A stretch of DNA of 64,000 nt from Acidobacteriota bacterium (lineage in GTDB: Bacteria > Acidobacteriota > Terriglobia > Terriglobales > Acidobacteriaceae): NCBI GenBank assembly GCA_018268915.1, contig JAFDVQ010000017.1, forward strand, positions 242,628 through 306,627, read 5' to 3'. Both the position numbers and the translations under genes were made by a program. Of this stretch, positions 1-8,849 are shown in pieces. Each line of letters starts with the position of its first letter. Positions within the stretch are counted from its first letter, which is position 1. The notes under the pieces are model-generated. The model was given only the letters and a program-made list of their open reading frames with translations, searched no databases and was not told where the DNA came from.

Positions 1-1170
1 TTGGAGCATGGGACGTACGCCTTGGGAGGACGAGTGAACACGGGTAGGCAGGGTCGGCCAGTCAGTCTAATTGATCCTCTAAGCGAACCGGCTGTTGAGC
101 GGGTAGCCCTCGACGAGGAAAGTTTCCGACGGGTAATCGCTATTGAGAGGAAACGGACGGAGCGATCGAAGTCTCCTTTCGTGCTCATGCTCGTTGAGAT
201 CTCTAACCAGAACAGCGCAAGAACGGCTCCAGCCCTTGAAATCGTGATGACCTCGTTGCTGGCATCAAGCCGCGATACGGATGTGGTGGGCTGGTACAAA
301 GGAAAAAACACAATCGGCGCTCTGTTCACAGGATTGCTTCCGGGGGAAAAAAGCGCAATTCTGATGACCATTCTTACCCGGGCCACAAGCACTCTCCGGG
401 AGGAATTGAGCTTTGAACAGTTCAACCTGATCAGTATTTCTTTGCACTATTATCCCGACGACTGGGATGAAAATGGTCCGGGACGTCCAAGCAATCCGGC
501 GTTGTATCCCGATATCTCCAAGCAGGCCAGCAGCAAGCAGCCTCTATTGATTTTCAAGCGGGCAATCGACATCGTGGGCAGCCTCATACTGCTGGTTGCA
601 TTTCTGCCGTTCTGCATTGCCATCGCCCTCGCTATCAAGTTCACCTCTAAGGGCCCGATCCTCTTTCGTCAGAAACGTGTTGGACAACACGGACGGCAGT
701 TTGAATTCCTTAAGTTTCGCTCGATGTATGTCAACAATGACAACAACGTGCATCGCGAGTATGTAACGAAGCTCATCAACAAGGGTGAACCAGCCGAAGC
801 GAACGCTGGGGGCGTTTACAAGCTGAAGGGCGACAAGAGAATCACACCGCTCGGAGCTTTTCTGCGCAAAACGAGCCTCGATGAACTGCCTCAGTTCATT
901 AATGTTTTATGCGGCGAGATGTCCCTGGTCGGACCGCGCCCTCCCATTCCATACGAGCTGGCCGCCTATCAGACCTGGCATCGCCGTCGGCTGCTGGATG
1001 TTAAGCCCGGAATCACTGGGTTGTGGCAAGTGACAGGAAGAAGCACGGTTGATTTTGACGCGATGGTCCGCCTTGACCTCAAGTACGCGACCTCGTGGAA
1101 TCCCTGGCTCGATCTGAAGATCCTTCTACGCACACCTCTCGCCGTAATTCGCGGCTCAGGCGCTTACTAA
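1..1170 (+). CDS. Undecaprenyl-phosphate sugar-1-phosphate transferase (initiating sugar transferase), 5' end may lie outside the window
   Basis: Transfers the first sugar phosphate onto undecaprenyl phosphate to start a surface polysaccharide repeat unit at the inner membrane. Residues from about 183 to the end form a bacterial sugar transferase domain (Pfam PF02397): a single hydrophobic membrane segment (about 191-213), then FRQKRVG, KFRSM, SLDELPQ, SLVGPRP and PGITGLWQV. Residues about 38-160 look like a degenerate GGDEF-type fold without a GGDEF signature, an N-terminal extension I associate with acidobacterial sugar transferases. The first codon is TTG at base 1 with no upstream sequence, so the true start may be earlier. 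It opens the polysaccharide region that follows on the same strand. The family call is firm; the sugar specificity is unknown. Confidence 0.9.
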   Translation: MEHGTYALGGRVNTGRQGRPVSLIDPLSEPAVERVALDEESFRRVIAIERKRTERSKSPFVLMLVEISNQNSARTAPALEIVMTSLLASSRDTDVVGWYKGKNTIGALFTGLLPGEKSAILMTILTRATSTLREELSFEQFNLISISLHYYPDDWDENGPGRPSNPALYPDISKQASSKQPLLIFKRAIDIVGSLILLVAFLPFCIAIALAIKFTSKGPILFRQKRVGQHGRQFEFLKFRSMYVNNDNNVHREYVTKLINKGEPAEANAGGVYKLKGDKRITPLGAFLRKTSLDELPQFINVLCGEMSLVGPRPPIPYELAAYQTWHRRRLLDVKPGITGLWQVTGRSTVDFDAMVRLDLKYATSWNPWLDLKILLRTPLAVIRGSGAY

Positions 1171-1285
1171 AACAACTCGAAAATCTCAAACGTATCACTG
1201 GCAGAGATCCTCACTGATCCCGGTCTGGAACCCCTCGCACGTCATCCCCCAACCAATCAGCGATTCTGCAGAAAGTCGGCGAATC

Positions 1286-2284
1286 ATGAAGTTTGGCGTC
1301 ATTGGCTACGGCTACTGGGGCCCGAACATCGTGAGAAACCTCGCGCAACTTGAGGGTTCTCAGGTTCTGGCTATCGCGGAGATCAGCCCGCAGGCCCGCA
1401 CTCGGGCTCAGAAGGCTCATCCCGGAATTAAAGTGGTTGCCAGCGCAACCGAAGTCCTTACCTCGACGGAGATCGACGCAGTCGCAGTTGTATCTCCCGT
1501 GTGGACGCACTTCGAACTGGCCAAGGCGGCTCTGCAAAATGGGAAGCACGTCTTTGTGGAGAAGCCCTTTACCAGCACCTCCGCGCAGGGTGAAGAACTG
1601 ATCAATCTTGCAGCTCAGAAGAATCTGACTCTAATGGTCGATCACACGTTCTTGTTTACGGGAGCGGTAAAGAAGATCAAGCAGCTTGTTGACGATGGCG
1701 CCCTTGGCCCCTTGTACTACTACGATTCAACCCGCGTGAATCTGGGCCTGTTCCAGCATGACTGCAATGTGTTGTGGGATCTGGCTCCCCACGACCTTTC
1801 AATCATGGACTATCTCCTCAAGGGCGATCCCCAGGCCGTAGTCGCTACCGGGCAGGGACACTTGAACGGCCACGAGGATGTGGCATACATGACGCTTTAC
1901 TTCCCGGAGAAGGTGATCGCTCACGTCAATGTGAACTGGCTCTCGCCGGTGAAAGTGAGAACAACCCTTATCGGTGGCGAAAAGCGGATGCTCGTATGGA
2001 ACGATCTTGAGGCCGACGAGAAGCTGAAGATCTACGACAAGGGTGTCCAGATCGGCAGCAGGGAAGGCGTGTACGAATTGCTCGTAAGCTATCGTTCCGG
2101 AGACATGTGGGCTCCGCAACTGGAGCAGAGCGAGGCCCTTCGGCAGGAGATGGCCTATTTCGTCGAATGCGCCACGACCGGCCAGCGGCCCTTCAACGAC
2201 GGATGTGCCGGCCTTCGCGTAGTCCGCATGCTCGAGACCGCGGATGAGTCCCTGAAGAAGAAAGGCGCGCTGGTTTACCTGTGA
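1286..2284 (+). CDS. Gfo/Idh/MocA-family NAD-dependent oxidoreductase, WlbA/WbpB-like
   Basis: 332 residues. The N-terminal Rossmann motif GYGYWGPN (about residues 7-14) and VEKPF (about 91-95) are classic for the Gfo/Idh/MocA family, followed by the catalytic-region histidine in LAPHD. It is followed without a gap by a WbpD-like acetyltransferase and a DegT aminotransferase. These three activities are the known set converting UDP-GlcNAcA to UDP-2,3-diacetamido-2,3-dideoxyglucuronate, where WlbA/WbpB oxidises C3. The assignment to that pathway is inference from gene order; the family is certain. Its stop codon overlaps the GTG start of the next gene, suggesting translational coupling. No strong ribosome-binding site is visible before the ATG. 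Confidence 0.85.
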   Translation: MKFGVIGYGYWGPNIVRNLAQLEGSQVLAIAEISPQARTRAQKAHPGIKVVASATEVLTSTEIDAVAVVSPVWTHFELAKAALQNGKHVFVEKPFTSTSAQGEELINLAAQKNLTLMVDHTFLFTGAVKKIKQLVDDGALGPLYYYDSTRVNLGLFQHDCNVLWDLAPHDLSIMDYLLKGDPQAVVATGQGHLNGHEDVAYMTLYFPEKVIAHVNVNWLSPVKVRTTLIGGEKRMLVWNDLEADEKLKIYDKGVQIGSREGVYELLVSYRSGDMWAPQLEQSEALRQEMAYFVECATTGQRPFNDGCAGLRVVRMLETADESLKKKGALVYL

Positions 2285-2763
2285 ACTCCTTCAATAGCAT
2301 TGCAGACGACGTAAAGCTGGGCGCAAATGTTCGCCTTTCCAGGTTCATCAATCTCTACGGCTGCACCATTGGCGACGATACAAAAATTGGCGCCTTTGTT
2401 GAAATCCAAAAGAACGCCACAATTGGAAACCGCTGCAAGATCTCGAGCCACTCGTTCATTTGTGAAGGAGTGACGATCGAAGACAACGTCTTCATCGGTC
2501 ACGGAGTCATGTTCACAAACGACAGCTATCCTCGTGCAACCACCGCGGATGGCAGTCTGCAGACCGAAGCCGATTGGAAGGTCGAAAAGACCGTAATCAA
2601 GCAAGGCGCCTCCCTCGGCACCGGGGCGACGATCCTTCCCAATATCTCCGTAGGAAAGAACGCGATCGTCGGAGCGGGAAGCGTAGTCACCCGCGATGTA
2701 CCCGACAATGCTGTGGTGGCTGGTAACCCTGCCAAAGTGTTGAGATACCTGGAAACAAAATAA
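2281..2763 (+). CDS. Left-handed beta-helix N-acetyltransferase, WlbB/WbpD-like
   Basis: 160 residues built almost wholly of hexapeptide repeats (pattern I/V-G-x-x-x-x), the left-handed beta-helix acyltransferase fold. GHGVMFTND near residue 80 contains the histidine used as general base in WbpD-type enzymes, and the C-terminal NPAKVLRYLE is typical of the family. The expected reaction is acetylation of the 3-amino group of a UDP-2-acetamido-3-amino-glucuronate. The GTG start overlaps the stop of the preceding oxidoreductase, so the two are probably translated together. The substrate is inferred from the neighbouring oxidoreductase and aminotransferase; a different aminosugar remains possible. 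Confidence 0.85.
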   Translation: MNSFNSIADDVKLGANVRLSRFINLYGCTIGDDTKIGAFVEIQKNATIGNRCKISSHSFICEGVTIEDNVFIGHGVMFTNDSYPRATTADGSLQTEADWKVEKTVIKQGASLGTGATILPNISVGKNAIVGAGSVVTRDVPDNAVVAGNPAKVLRYLETK

Positions 2764-2881
2764 AAGGTCCTTTGCGAGCAGCGCGACAAACACGGCTCGT
2801 GCCCGCGCTTCGCTTGATCGATTCCGGCTGAAACGAAACAAACATCCATCAGAACATACTGAGCACAAGTCAGGAGAAAAG

Positions 2882-4111
2882 ATGAACACTGACGTGGCAA
2901 TTCCATTTTTAGATTTGGTCACTCCTCACGTAGAGCTTGAAGAGGAACTTACTGCCTTGTTCCAACGTGTCCTTCGCACTGCTGGTTTCATTGGCGGTCC
3001 GATGGTAGAAAACTTCGAGACCGCTTTCGCAGAGTTCTGCGATACCAAGCATTCGATCGCCGTGAACAGCGGCACGGATGCGCTGCGTTTTGCCATCATG
3101 GCCAGCGGAGTACAGCCAGGCGACGTAGTTCTCACGGTTCCAAACACGTTCATCGCCACAACTGAGGCTATCTCTCAAGCCCTGGCTATTCCCGAATTCG
3201 TTGACGTCGACGAGCAGACCTATAACATGTCTACCGTCATGCTTCAGCGCTATCTCGAGAAGAAGTGCGTTCGCGATGCCTCCGGAAAGCTCATGAGCTT
3301 GCGCAGCGGCCGTCCTGTGACAGCGATTGTGCCGGTGCATCTCTATGGACAGGTCGCTGACATGGATCGGATCCTGGAACTTGCCGCCGAATACGACCTC
3401 ATCGTCATTGAAGATGCCTGCCAGGCGCACGGAGCGGAGTACTTCTCGAAGAAGCAGAACCGCTGGATGAAGGCCGGGTCAATGGGACGCGCAGCTGCAT
3501 TCAGCTTCTATCCCGGGAAGAATCTCGGAGCTTGCGGCGAAGCTGGCGCGATCACGACAAACGATGCCAGCATGGCTGAGAAGATGAAGATGCTTCGCGA
3601 TCACGGACAGAGCCGCAAATACTACCATGCCATCGAGGGCTACAACGGGCGGCTCGATGCGTTGCAAGCCGGCATCCTGCACATCAAGCTTGAACACCTC
3701 AAGGCGTGGAATGAATCGCGCCGGGAGAGAGCTGCTGAATACAGCAAGCTGCTCGCGAATTGCGATGCGATCCGCCTTCCATGGGAGCCATCCTGGTCAC
3801 GCGGCGTATATCACCTCTATGTGATTCGCACCAGCGATCGCGACGGCATGATGCAGCATTTGAAAGAAGCCGGTATCGGATCAGCAATCCATTATCCGGT
3901 GCCGCTTCACATGCAGCGCGCCTATGCATCGATGAACTACAGCATCGGCGACTTCCCAGTAACCGAAAGTTGCGCAACCGAGATAGTATCGCTTCCCATG
4001 TATCCTCAGCTCTCCCTGAACAATTTGGAAAAGGTTGTGCATGAGGTTGAGGCATTTTGCGCGAAGCGTCATGGTGAAGCGGCCCTCGTGGCTGCAGAGA
4101 GATCTGCTTAA
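2882..4111 (+). CDS. DegT/DnrJ/EryC1/StrS-family PLP-dependent sugar aminotransferase, WlbC/WbpE-like
   Basis: 409 residues. Contains NSGTDALRFA (PLP phosphate-binding loop), EDACQAHGAEY with the aspartate that contacts the PLP ring, and SFYPGKNLGA with the Schiff-base lysine at about residue 213. This is the DegT/DnrJ family of nucleotide-sugar aminotransferases. An AGGAG ribosome-binding site sits just before the ATG. With the oxidoreductase and acetyltransferase upstream it completes a WlbA/B/C-like trio for a 3-amino uronate sugar. The dehydrogenase and 2-epimerase of the full UDP-ManNAc3NAcA route are not in this trio. Confidence 0.88.
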   Translation: MNTDVAIPFLDLVTPHVELEEELTALFQRVLRTAGFIGGPMVENFETAFAEFCDTKHSIAVNSGTDALRFAIMASGVQPGDVVLTVPNTFIATTEAISQALAIPEFVDVDEQTYNMSTVMLQRYLEKKCVRDASGKLMSLRSGRPVTAIVPVHLYGQVADMDRILELAAEYDLIVIEDACQAHGAEYFSKKQNRWMKAGSMGRAAAFSFYPGKNLGACGEAGAITTNDASMAEKMKMLRDHGQSRKYYHAIEGYNGRLDALQAGILHIKLEHLKAWNESRRERAAEYSKLLANCDAIRLPWEPSWSRGVYHLYVIRTSDRDGMMQHLKEAGIGSAIHYPVPLHMQRAYASMNYSIGDFPVTESCATEIVSLPMYPQLSLNNLEKVVHEVEAFCAKRHGEAALVAAERSA

Positions 4112-4138
4112 GCCACATTGCTCACTTCCCAATGAGAG

Positions 4139-4161
4139 GCGGGCTGCGGCCTGCAGCCCGC
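4139..4161. other. Perfect 9-bp stem hairpin between the aminotransferase and the next gene
   Basis: The arms GCGGGCTGC and GCAGCCCGC are perfectly complementary around a GGCCT loop. There is no T-tract on either side, so it is not a standard intrinsic terminator. It could be an mRNA stabilising or processing hairpin. It also argues that the following gene starts after it rather than at the ATG at 4132. Confidence 0.5.
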
Positions 4162-4212
4162 GACTGCATTTATATGTCGCCCGGCGTATCGGGCACACGA
4201 GGTCTTGTTTTC

Positions 4213-5103
4213 ATGAATCGGTGCGAGAACGGTGTCAGGATCCGCGGTGGACTTTTGCGGATCGCGCGGATGGAAGGGGAGAAATACACGTTTCCCGAAA
4301 ATCCAGAAGCGCAGATCAAGAGCCTGAGGGATTGCAAGGATCGCGTAGATATCTTTACTTTCCTTCAGGGGCTTCCCGATGTGACTCCTCGATATCCGTA
4401 TGAAGTTGAAATGGACAACCTGGCAGTGCTGCCCGTTTCTACCTTCGACAATTGGTGGAACAATCAGATTCGTTCCTACCCGCGCAATCGTGCACGACAA
4501 GCGGGTAAGCGCGGAGTTGTGTTGCGCGAAGTTCCATTTGGCGATGAATTGATCCGCGGCATTTGCGGTGTCTATAATGAGACTCCGGTGCGCCAGGGCA
4601 AGCGCTTCCCCTACTACGGAATGACCTATGAGAAGGCCCGAGAATATGCGGGCACCTTCCTGGACCGCAGCGTGTTCGTCGGCGCATTTGTCGATGAGAC
4701 GATGATCGGATTCATCAAGCTCTCGATGGATGAGAGCAGAACTCAGGCATGCCTGGTTCATATTCTGTCGATGGTTCAGCACAAAGAGAAGGCGCCCACA
4801 AACGCGCTTATCGCCGAGGCCGTGAGGGCATGCGCTGAGCGAAAAGTTTCGTATCTCATCTATGAGAACTTCAACTACGGTAAGAAAGAAGACAGCCTCT
4901 CTCACTTCAAGGAAGTAAACGGCTTCGAACGTGTCGATATTCCCCGATACTACGTTCCGCTGACGTCCCTTGGCCGCATGGCTCTTCGCCTGGGCCTGCA
5001 TCATCGCATGGCAGACAGAGTGCCTGAATCGGTAGCCGAGAAACTCCGTGACCTGCGGAGGGCCTATTATGAGCGCCGGTTTAAAGCAGCCACGGAATCG
5101 TAG
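4213..5103 (+). CDS. GNAT/FemAB-like acyltransferase-fold protein of the polysaccharide locus
   Basis: About 296 residues from the ATG at 4213, which has CACGAGG about 10 bases upstream. An in-frame ATG at 4132 is open, but it would place a strong hairpin inside the gene. The middle and C-terminal part (VFVGAFVDETMIGFIKLS, then a run of alpha/beta elements ending FKEVNGFERVDIPRYYVPL) resembles the acyl-CoA N-acyltransferase fold, with similarity in style to FemAB-like proteins found in polysaccharide clusters. No catalytic residue can be assigned. A role in N- or O-acylation of a sugar, or addition of an amino acid, is inference from context only. Confidence 0.6.
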   Translation: MNRCENGVRIRGGLLRIARMEGEKYTFPENPEAQIKSLRDCKDRVDIFTFLQGLPDVTPRYPYEVEMDNLAVLPVSTFDNWWNNQIRSYPRNRARQAGKRGVVLREVPFGDELIRGICGVYNETPVRQGKRFPYYGMTYEKAREYAGTFLDRSVFVGAFVDETMIGFIKLSMDESRTQACLVHILSMVQHKEKAPTNALIAEAVRACAERKVSYLIYENFNYGKKEDSLSHFKEVNGFERVDIPRYYVPLTSLGRMALRLGLHHRMADRVPESVAEKLRDLRRAYYERRFKAATES

Positions 5104-5168
5104 TCTCCCCAAACCTCACGCGCCGCAGACCCGAAAGTGATTGCCGCCTGATTAGGAATAAAGCACTG

Positions 5169-6107
5169 ATGCCAAGCTACCCCAGCTACGTGATCATCAC
5201 TCCGGCTCGCAATGAGGCAGACCTCATCGAGCTTACGTTGAGGTCCGTCGCGAACCAAACCGTTCGTCCCCTGAAGTGGGTCATTGTCAGCGATGGATCT
5301 ACGGATGGCACAGATGAGATTGTTGCGAGGTATTCGCAGGAATATCCATGGATACAACTGGTAAGAACTCCTGAGCGCAAAGAAAGGAACTTCGCCGGTA
5401 AGGTGTTCGCATTCAATACCGGATATGCCGAAGTCAAGAACCTCGACTACAAGGTGATCGTGAGCCTTGATGGCGACATTTCCTTCGAGCCGGATTATTT
5501 CGAGTTTTTACTCGCAAAACTCGCTGAGGACTCCAACCTAGGGCTGACGGGCACTCCATTCCAGGAACTCTCCGGCGGAATGTACGACTACCGATTTGTG
5601 AGCCGCGAACATGTGTCAGGTGCTTGCCAGGTCTTCCGCAGGGAGTGCTTCGAGGCGATCGGCGGCTATGTCCCGGTAAAAGGCGGATCCATTGACCACA
5701 TCGCCGTCATCTCATCCAGGATGAAAGGTTGGAAGACCAGAACCTGGACCGAAAAGGTGTGTATTCACCATCGCGAGATCGGAACCGCCCAGCAGAGTGT
5801 GGTCAATGCAAGGTTCAAGTACGGAGTGAAAGATTACAGGATCGGCAACCATCCGCTGTGGGAGGCATTTCGAGCCTGCTACCAGATGACGCGGTCTCCC
5901 ATCTGCATCGGTGGGTTGGCTCTCGGGGCAGGCTACTTTTGGGGTGCACTACGTCGCGTAGAACGCCCAGTCTCCAGGGAACTTGTAGCTTTCCATCAGC
6001 GGGAACAGCTACAGCGTCTGAAAAAGCTCTTCCGCCTCGGCAGTCGTTCCACTGCCGATTCCCCTCGACGTGATCGCTCAGATCTGTACGCCGGCTCAAA
6101 ACCTTAG
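5169..6107 (+). CDS. Family 2 glycosyltransferase
   Basis: 312 residues with a GT-A nucleotide-binding start (YVIITPARNEADLIELTLRSV), VSDGSTDGT and a metal-binding DGD in VSLDGDISFEPDYF. A predicted membrane-associated segment near residues 240-258 follows the catalytic domain. The ATG is preceded by an AGGA ribosome-binding site. It probably transfers one sugar of the repeat unit on the cytoplasmic face of the membrane; donor and acceptor cannot be read from sequence. Its end overlaps the longer of two possible reading-frame starts of the next gene. Confidence 0.88.
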   Translation: MPSYPSYVIITPARNEADLIELTLRSVANQTVRPLKWVIVSDGSTDGTDEIVARYSQEYPWIQLVRTPERKERNFAGKVFAFNTGYAEVKNLDYKVIVSLDGDISFEPDYFEFLLAKLAEDSNLGLTGTPFQELSGGMYDYRFVSREHVSGACQVFRRECFEAIGGYVPVKGGSIDHIAVISSRMKGWKTRTWTEKVCIHHREIGTAQQSVVNARFKYGVKDYRIGNHPLWEAFRACYQMTRSPICIGGLALGAGYFWGALRRVERPVSRELVAFHQREQLQRLKKLFRLGSRSTADSPRRDRSDLYAGSKP

Positions 6108-6114
6108 AGTGGCC

Positions 6115-6948
6115 ATGCGAATCACAACGGAAGGCACAAATGCGCCATCGCTGCGAGCACAGATCACGGCGACCCACTCGCAGCACAGCGCCTCCGGGAC
6201 GTTGATCATCAACGCAGACGACTGGGGAAGAGATCGGGAGACTACGGATCGGATCTTCGAGTGCTGGGCCATGGGCAGCCTGTCATCCGCCAGCGCCATG
6301 GTTTACATGGAAGATTCAGAGCGGTCTGCCGAGATCTCCAGGGAACGCAAGGTTGACTGCGGTCTGCATCTGAACTTCACAACGCCGTTCTCTGATACCA
6401 ATGCTCCATCACGTTTGCGAGAACACCAGGAACGAATCACACGTTATCTCAGGCGCAACAAATTTGCTCGGACGGTATTCCATCCCGGATTAACATCGTC
6501 CTTTGAATACGTTGTTTCGACGCAGGTTGAAGAATTTGTGAAGCTCTTCGGTCAGCTTCCTCGCAGGTACGATGGCCACCACCACATGCATCTCTGTGCC
6601 AACGTGCTGTTCAGTAAATTGATTCCAGCTGGAACAATCGTCCGCAGGAATTTCTCTTTCCGGCCGTCCGAGAAAGGCTCTCTCAATCGCCAGTATCGGA
6701 AAATGATCGATGGGCTTCTCGCGCGTAGGTTCCGCCTGACCGACTACTTTTTTTCTCTTCCCCCTCTCGAGCCGCCAAGCCGCGTGGATGAAATACTTTC
6801 AGTTTCACAGCGCTCAGTCGTTGAACTCGAGACACATCCCGTTAACCCGCAGGAATACCGATATCTGACGAGTGAACTTTTGCGGAAAAGGGAAGTAGCT
6901 TCTATCGCTAGAGCGTACATGTGGGACGACAAACAGAGCTTCGCGTGA
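6115..6948 (+). CDS. YdjC/ChbG-family carbohydrate deacetylase
   Basis: About 277 residues. LIINADDWG, GLHLNF and DGHHHMHL are the metal-binding signatures of the YdjC/ChbG/HpnK deacetylase fold: an Asp plus His residues bind a divalent metal and remove N-acetyl groups from sugars. The start is taken as the ATG at 6115, just past the end of the glycosyltransferase gene; a GTG at 6070 would overlap that gene by 38 bases. In a polysaccharide cluster the likely substrate is an N-acetylated sugar in the repeat unit or its lipid-linked precursor. That substrate is inference. Confidence 0.8.
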   Translation: MRITTEGTNAPSLRAQITATHSQHSASGTLIINADDWGRDRETTDRIFECWAMGSLSSASAMVYMEDSERSAEISRERKVDCGLHLNFTTPFSDTNAPSRLREHQERITRYLRRNKFARTVFHPGLTSSFEYVVSTQVEEFVKLFGQLPRRYDGHHHMHLCANVLFSKLIPAGTIVRRNFSFRPSEKGSLNRQYRKMIDGLLARRFRLTDYFFSLPPLEPPSRVDEILSVSQRSVVELETHPVNPQEYRYLTSELLRKREVASIARAYMWDDKQSFA

Positions 6949-6998
6949 GCCGGAAGGCCACCACTCGCAGGACAGCCAGACAGGAGTAACCAAAAGCC

Positions 6999-8849
6999 GT
7001 GCCCGGAATCGTTGGTCTGATAACGAAGAAGCCGCGCCATTGGGCGGAGCCGCAACTATTGCGTATGGTTGCTGCGATCAAGCACGAGTCGTTTCATCAA
7101 TCCGGAACATGGATCGATGAATCTCTTGGCGTTTATGTAGGATGGACGGCGATTGAAGGTTCCTTCGCTGACTGCATGCCGCTTCGCGACCGCGACGGGC
7201 GTCGAACGCTCATCTTCTCTGGCGAAGCATATGGTCAGAGGGATGCTGAAGCTGGCGCAGACGAATGTCAGGCTTCCCATCTGCTCCGTATGGCTGCTCA
7301 GGATGCCGATTTTATTTCGCATCTCAACGGACTGTTCCATGGCTTGATCGCGGATAGCATCGACGGTTCGGTACAGCTCTTCAATGATCGTTATGGAATG
7401 CATCGTCTCTGTTATCACGAGTCGACTGATGCCTTCTATTTCGCAGCTGAGTCCAAAGCAATCCTGGCAGCGCGACCGGATTTGCGGGTGCCATCGATAC
7501 AGGGCCTGGGAGAGTTTCTCGCCTGCAGTTGCGTCCTTGAGAATCGGACCATCTTTAAGGACATCGCAGTTATCCCTGCAGGATCGCGTTGGACGTTTCA
7601 AAGAGGGGCGCTTAAGCAGAAGGGCACCTACTTCGATCCACAAGCGTGGGAGAAGCAGGATACCGTAAGCGCGGATTCCTACTATGAAGGACTGCGCGAT
7701 GCGCTCAGGAAAAATCTCCCCGACTATTTCGAAGGGCCACTGCAAACCGGCATAGCATTGACGGGCGGGATGGATACGCGAGTCATTCTGTCCCAGTTCC
7801 GGCCGGCGCCAGGAATAGTCCCCACCTACACTTTCGGCGGCATGTATCGTGATTGCGGCGACGTAAAGCTAGCGCGCAAAGTAGCTGAAGTCTGCGGGCA
7901 GAGCCATCAGGTCATCACTGTTGGCAACGATTTCCTCAGCAACTTTGCTCACTATGCCGAGAAGACAGTAAACATTACCGAGGGATGCGTCGATGTATAT
8001 CGCGCGTCTGATCTTTATGTCAGTGAAAAAGCTCGGCAGATTGCTCCAGCAAAGGTAGTCGGCACTTACGGTAGTGAGATCGTCCGCCATGCCGTCATGT
8101 TCAAGCCGATGCTGCCTGCAGAGGGACTCTTCAAAGGCGACATGATTGCCAGTGTCCGCCAGGCGTACGATACCTATGCCAATGTGCGACGTGTACACCC
8201 GGTGACATTTGCTGCCTTCCGACAGTCTCCCTGGTATCACCACGGGGTACTCGCACTGGAACAAACGCATCTCACGGTGCGCTCACCCTTCTTGGACAAT
8301 GACTTTGTCGCGGGAGTCTATCGCGCCCCCATGAGTGAGCACGACGATGATGTGCGGCTACGCTTGATCATGGGAGGGAATCGAGAGCTGAGCCGAATTC
8401 CATCAGATCGGGGTGTCGGTGGAGGACTGAATCCTGTCTCATCCGCATTGTTGAGAGCCTACCTCGAGTTCACGTTCAAAGCTGATTACGCATGTGACTA
8501 TGGAATGCCGCAATGGGCTTCACGGATAAATTCCTGGCTCTCTCCCATTCCGTTCGAACGGCTGTTCCTCGGCAGGCACAAGTTCCTGCACTATCGCGTG
8601 TGGTACCGCGATGCGCTCTCAAAGTACGTACAGGAGATTCTGCTCGATTCCCGTACCTTGTCCCGTCCATTCCTGGACCGCGCAAATGTTGAGGCGGCTG
8701 TCACCGGACACGTGAAGGGCCATCGTAATTCGACCACTGCGATTCACAAATTGCTGACGATGGAGCTGCTTTTCCGTCAATTCTTCGATTCGCAGCCGAA
8801 CGACGCGGTGAATGCGCCGGAAATCGACGCAATGGCAAAGGCCGTCTAG
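6999..8849 (+). CDS. Asparagine synthetase-like protein with the glutaminase cysteine replaced
   Basis: 616 residues arranged like AsnB: an N-terminal Ntn-hydrolase (glutaminase) domain and a C-terminal adenylating synthetase domain. The first residues are MPGIVG instead of the usual MCGIxG, so the nucleophilic Cys2 is Pro and glutamine hydrolysis by this domain is not expected. The PP-loop reads LTGGMDTR rather than SGGLDS, another departure. The start is GTG with CAGGAG 12 bases upstream; no alternative start restores a cysteine. Such proteins are frequent in polysaccharide loci and may form an amide using free ammonia or an amine. Its stop overlaps the start of the next glycosyltransferase. 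The real reaction is unknown. Confidence 0.82.
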   Translation: MPGIVGLITKKPRHWAEPQLLRMVAAIKHESFHQSGTWIDESLGVYVGWTAIEGSFADCMPLRDRDGRRTLIFSGEAYGQRDAEAGADECQASHLLRMAAQDADFISHLNGLFHGLIADSIDGSVQLFNDRYGMHRLCYHESTDAFYFAAESKAILAARPDLRVPSIQGLGEFLACSCVLENRTIFKDIAVIPAGSRWTFQRGALKQKGTYFDPQAWEKQDTVSADSYYEGLRDALRKNLPDYFEGPLQTGIALTGGMDTRVILSQFRPAPGIVPTYTFGGMYRDCGDVKLARKVAEVCGQSHQVITVGNDFLSNFAHYAEKTVNITEGCVDVYRASDLYVSEKARQIAPAKVVGTYGSEIVRHAVMFKPMLPAEGLFKGDMIASVRQAYDTYANVRRVHPVTFAAFRQSPWYHHGVLALEQTHLTVRSPFLDNDFVAGVYRAPMSEHDDDVRLRLIMGGNRELSRIPSDRGVGGGLNPVSSALLRAYLEFTFKADYACDYGMPQWASRINSWLSPIPFERLFLGRHKFLHYRVWYRDALSKYVQEILLDSRTLSRPFLDRANVEAAVTGHVKGHRNSTTAIHKLLTMELLFRQFFDSQPNDAVNAPEIDAMAKAV

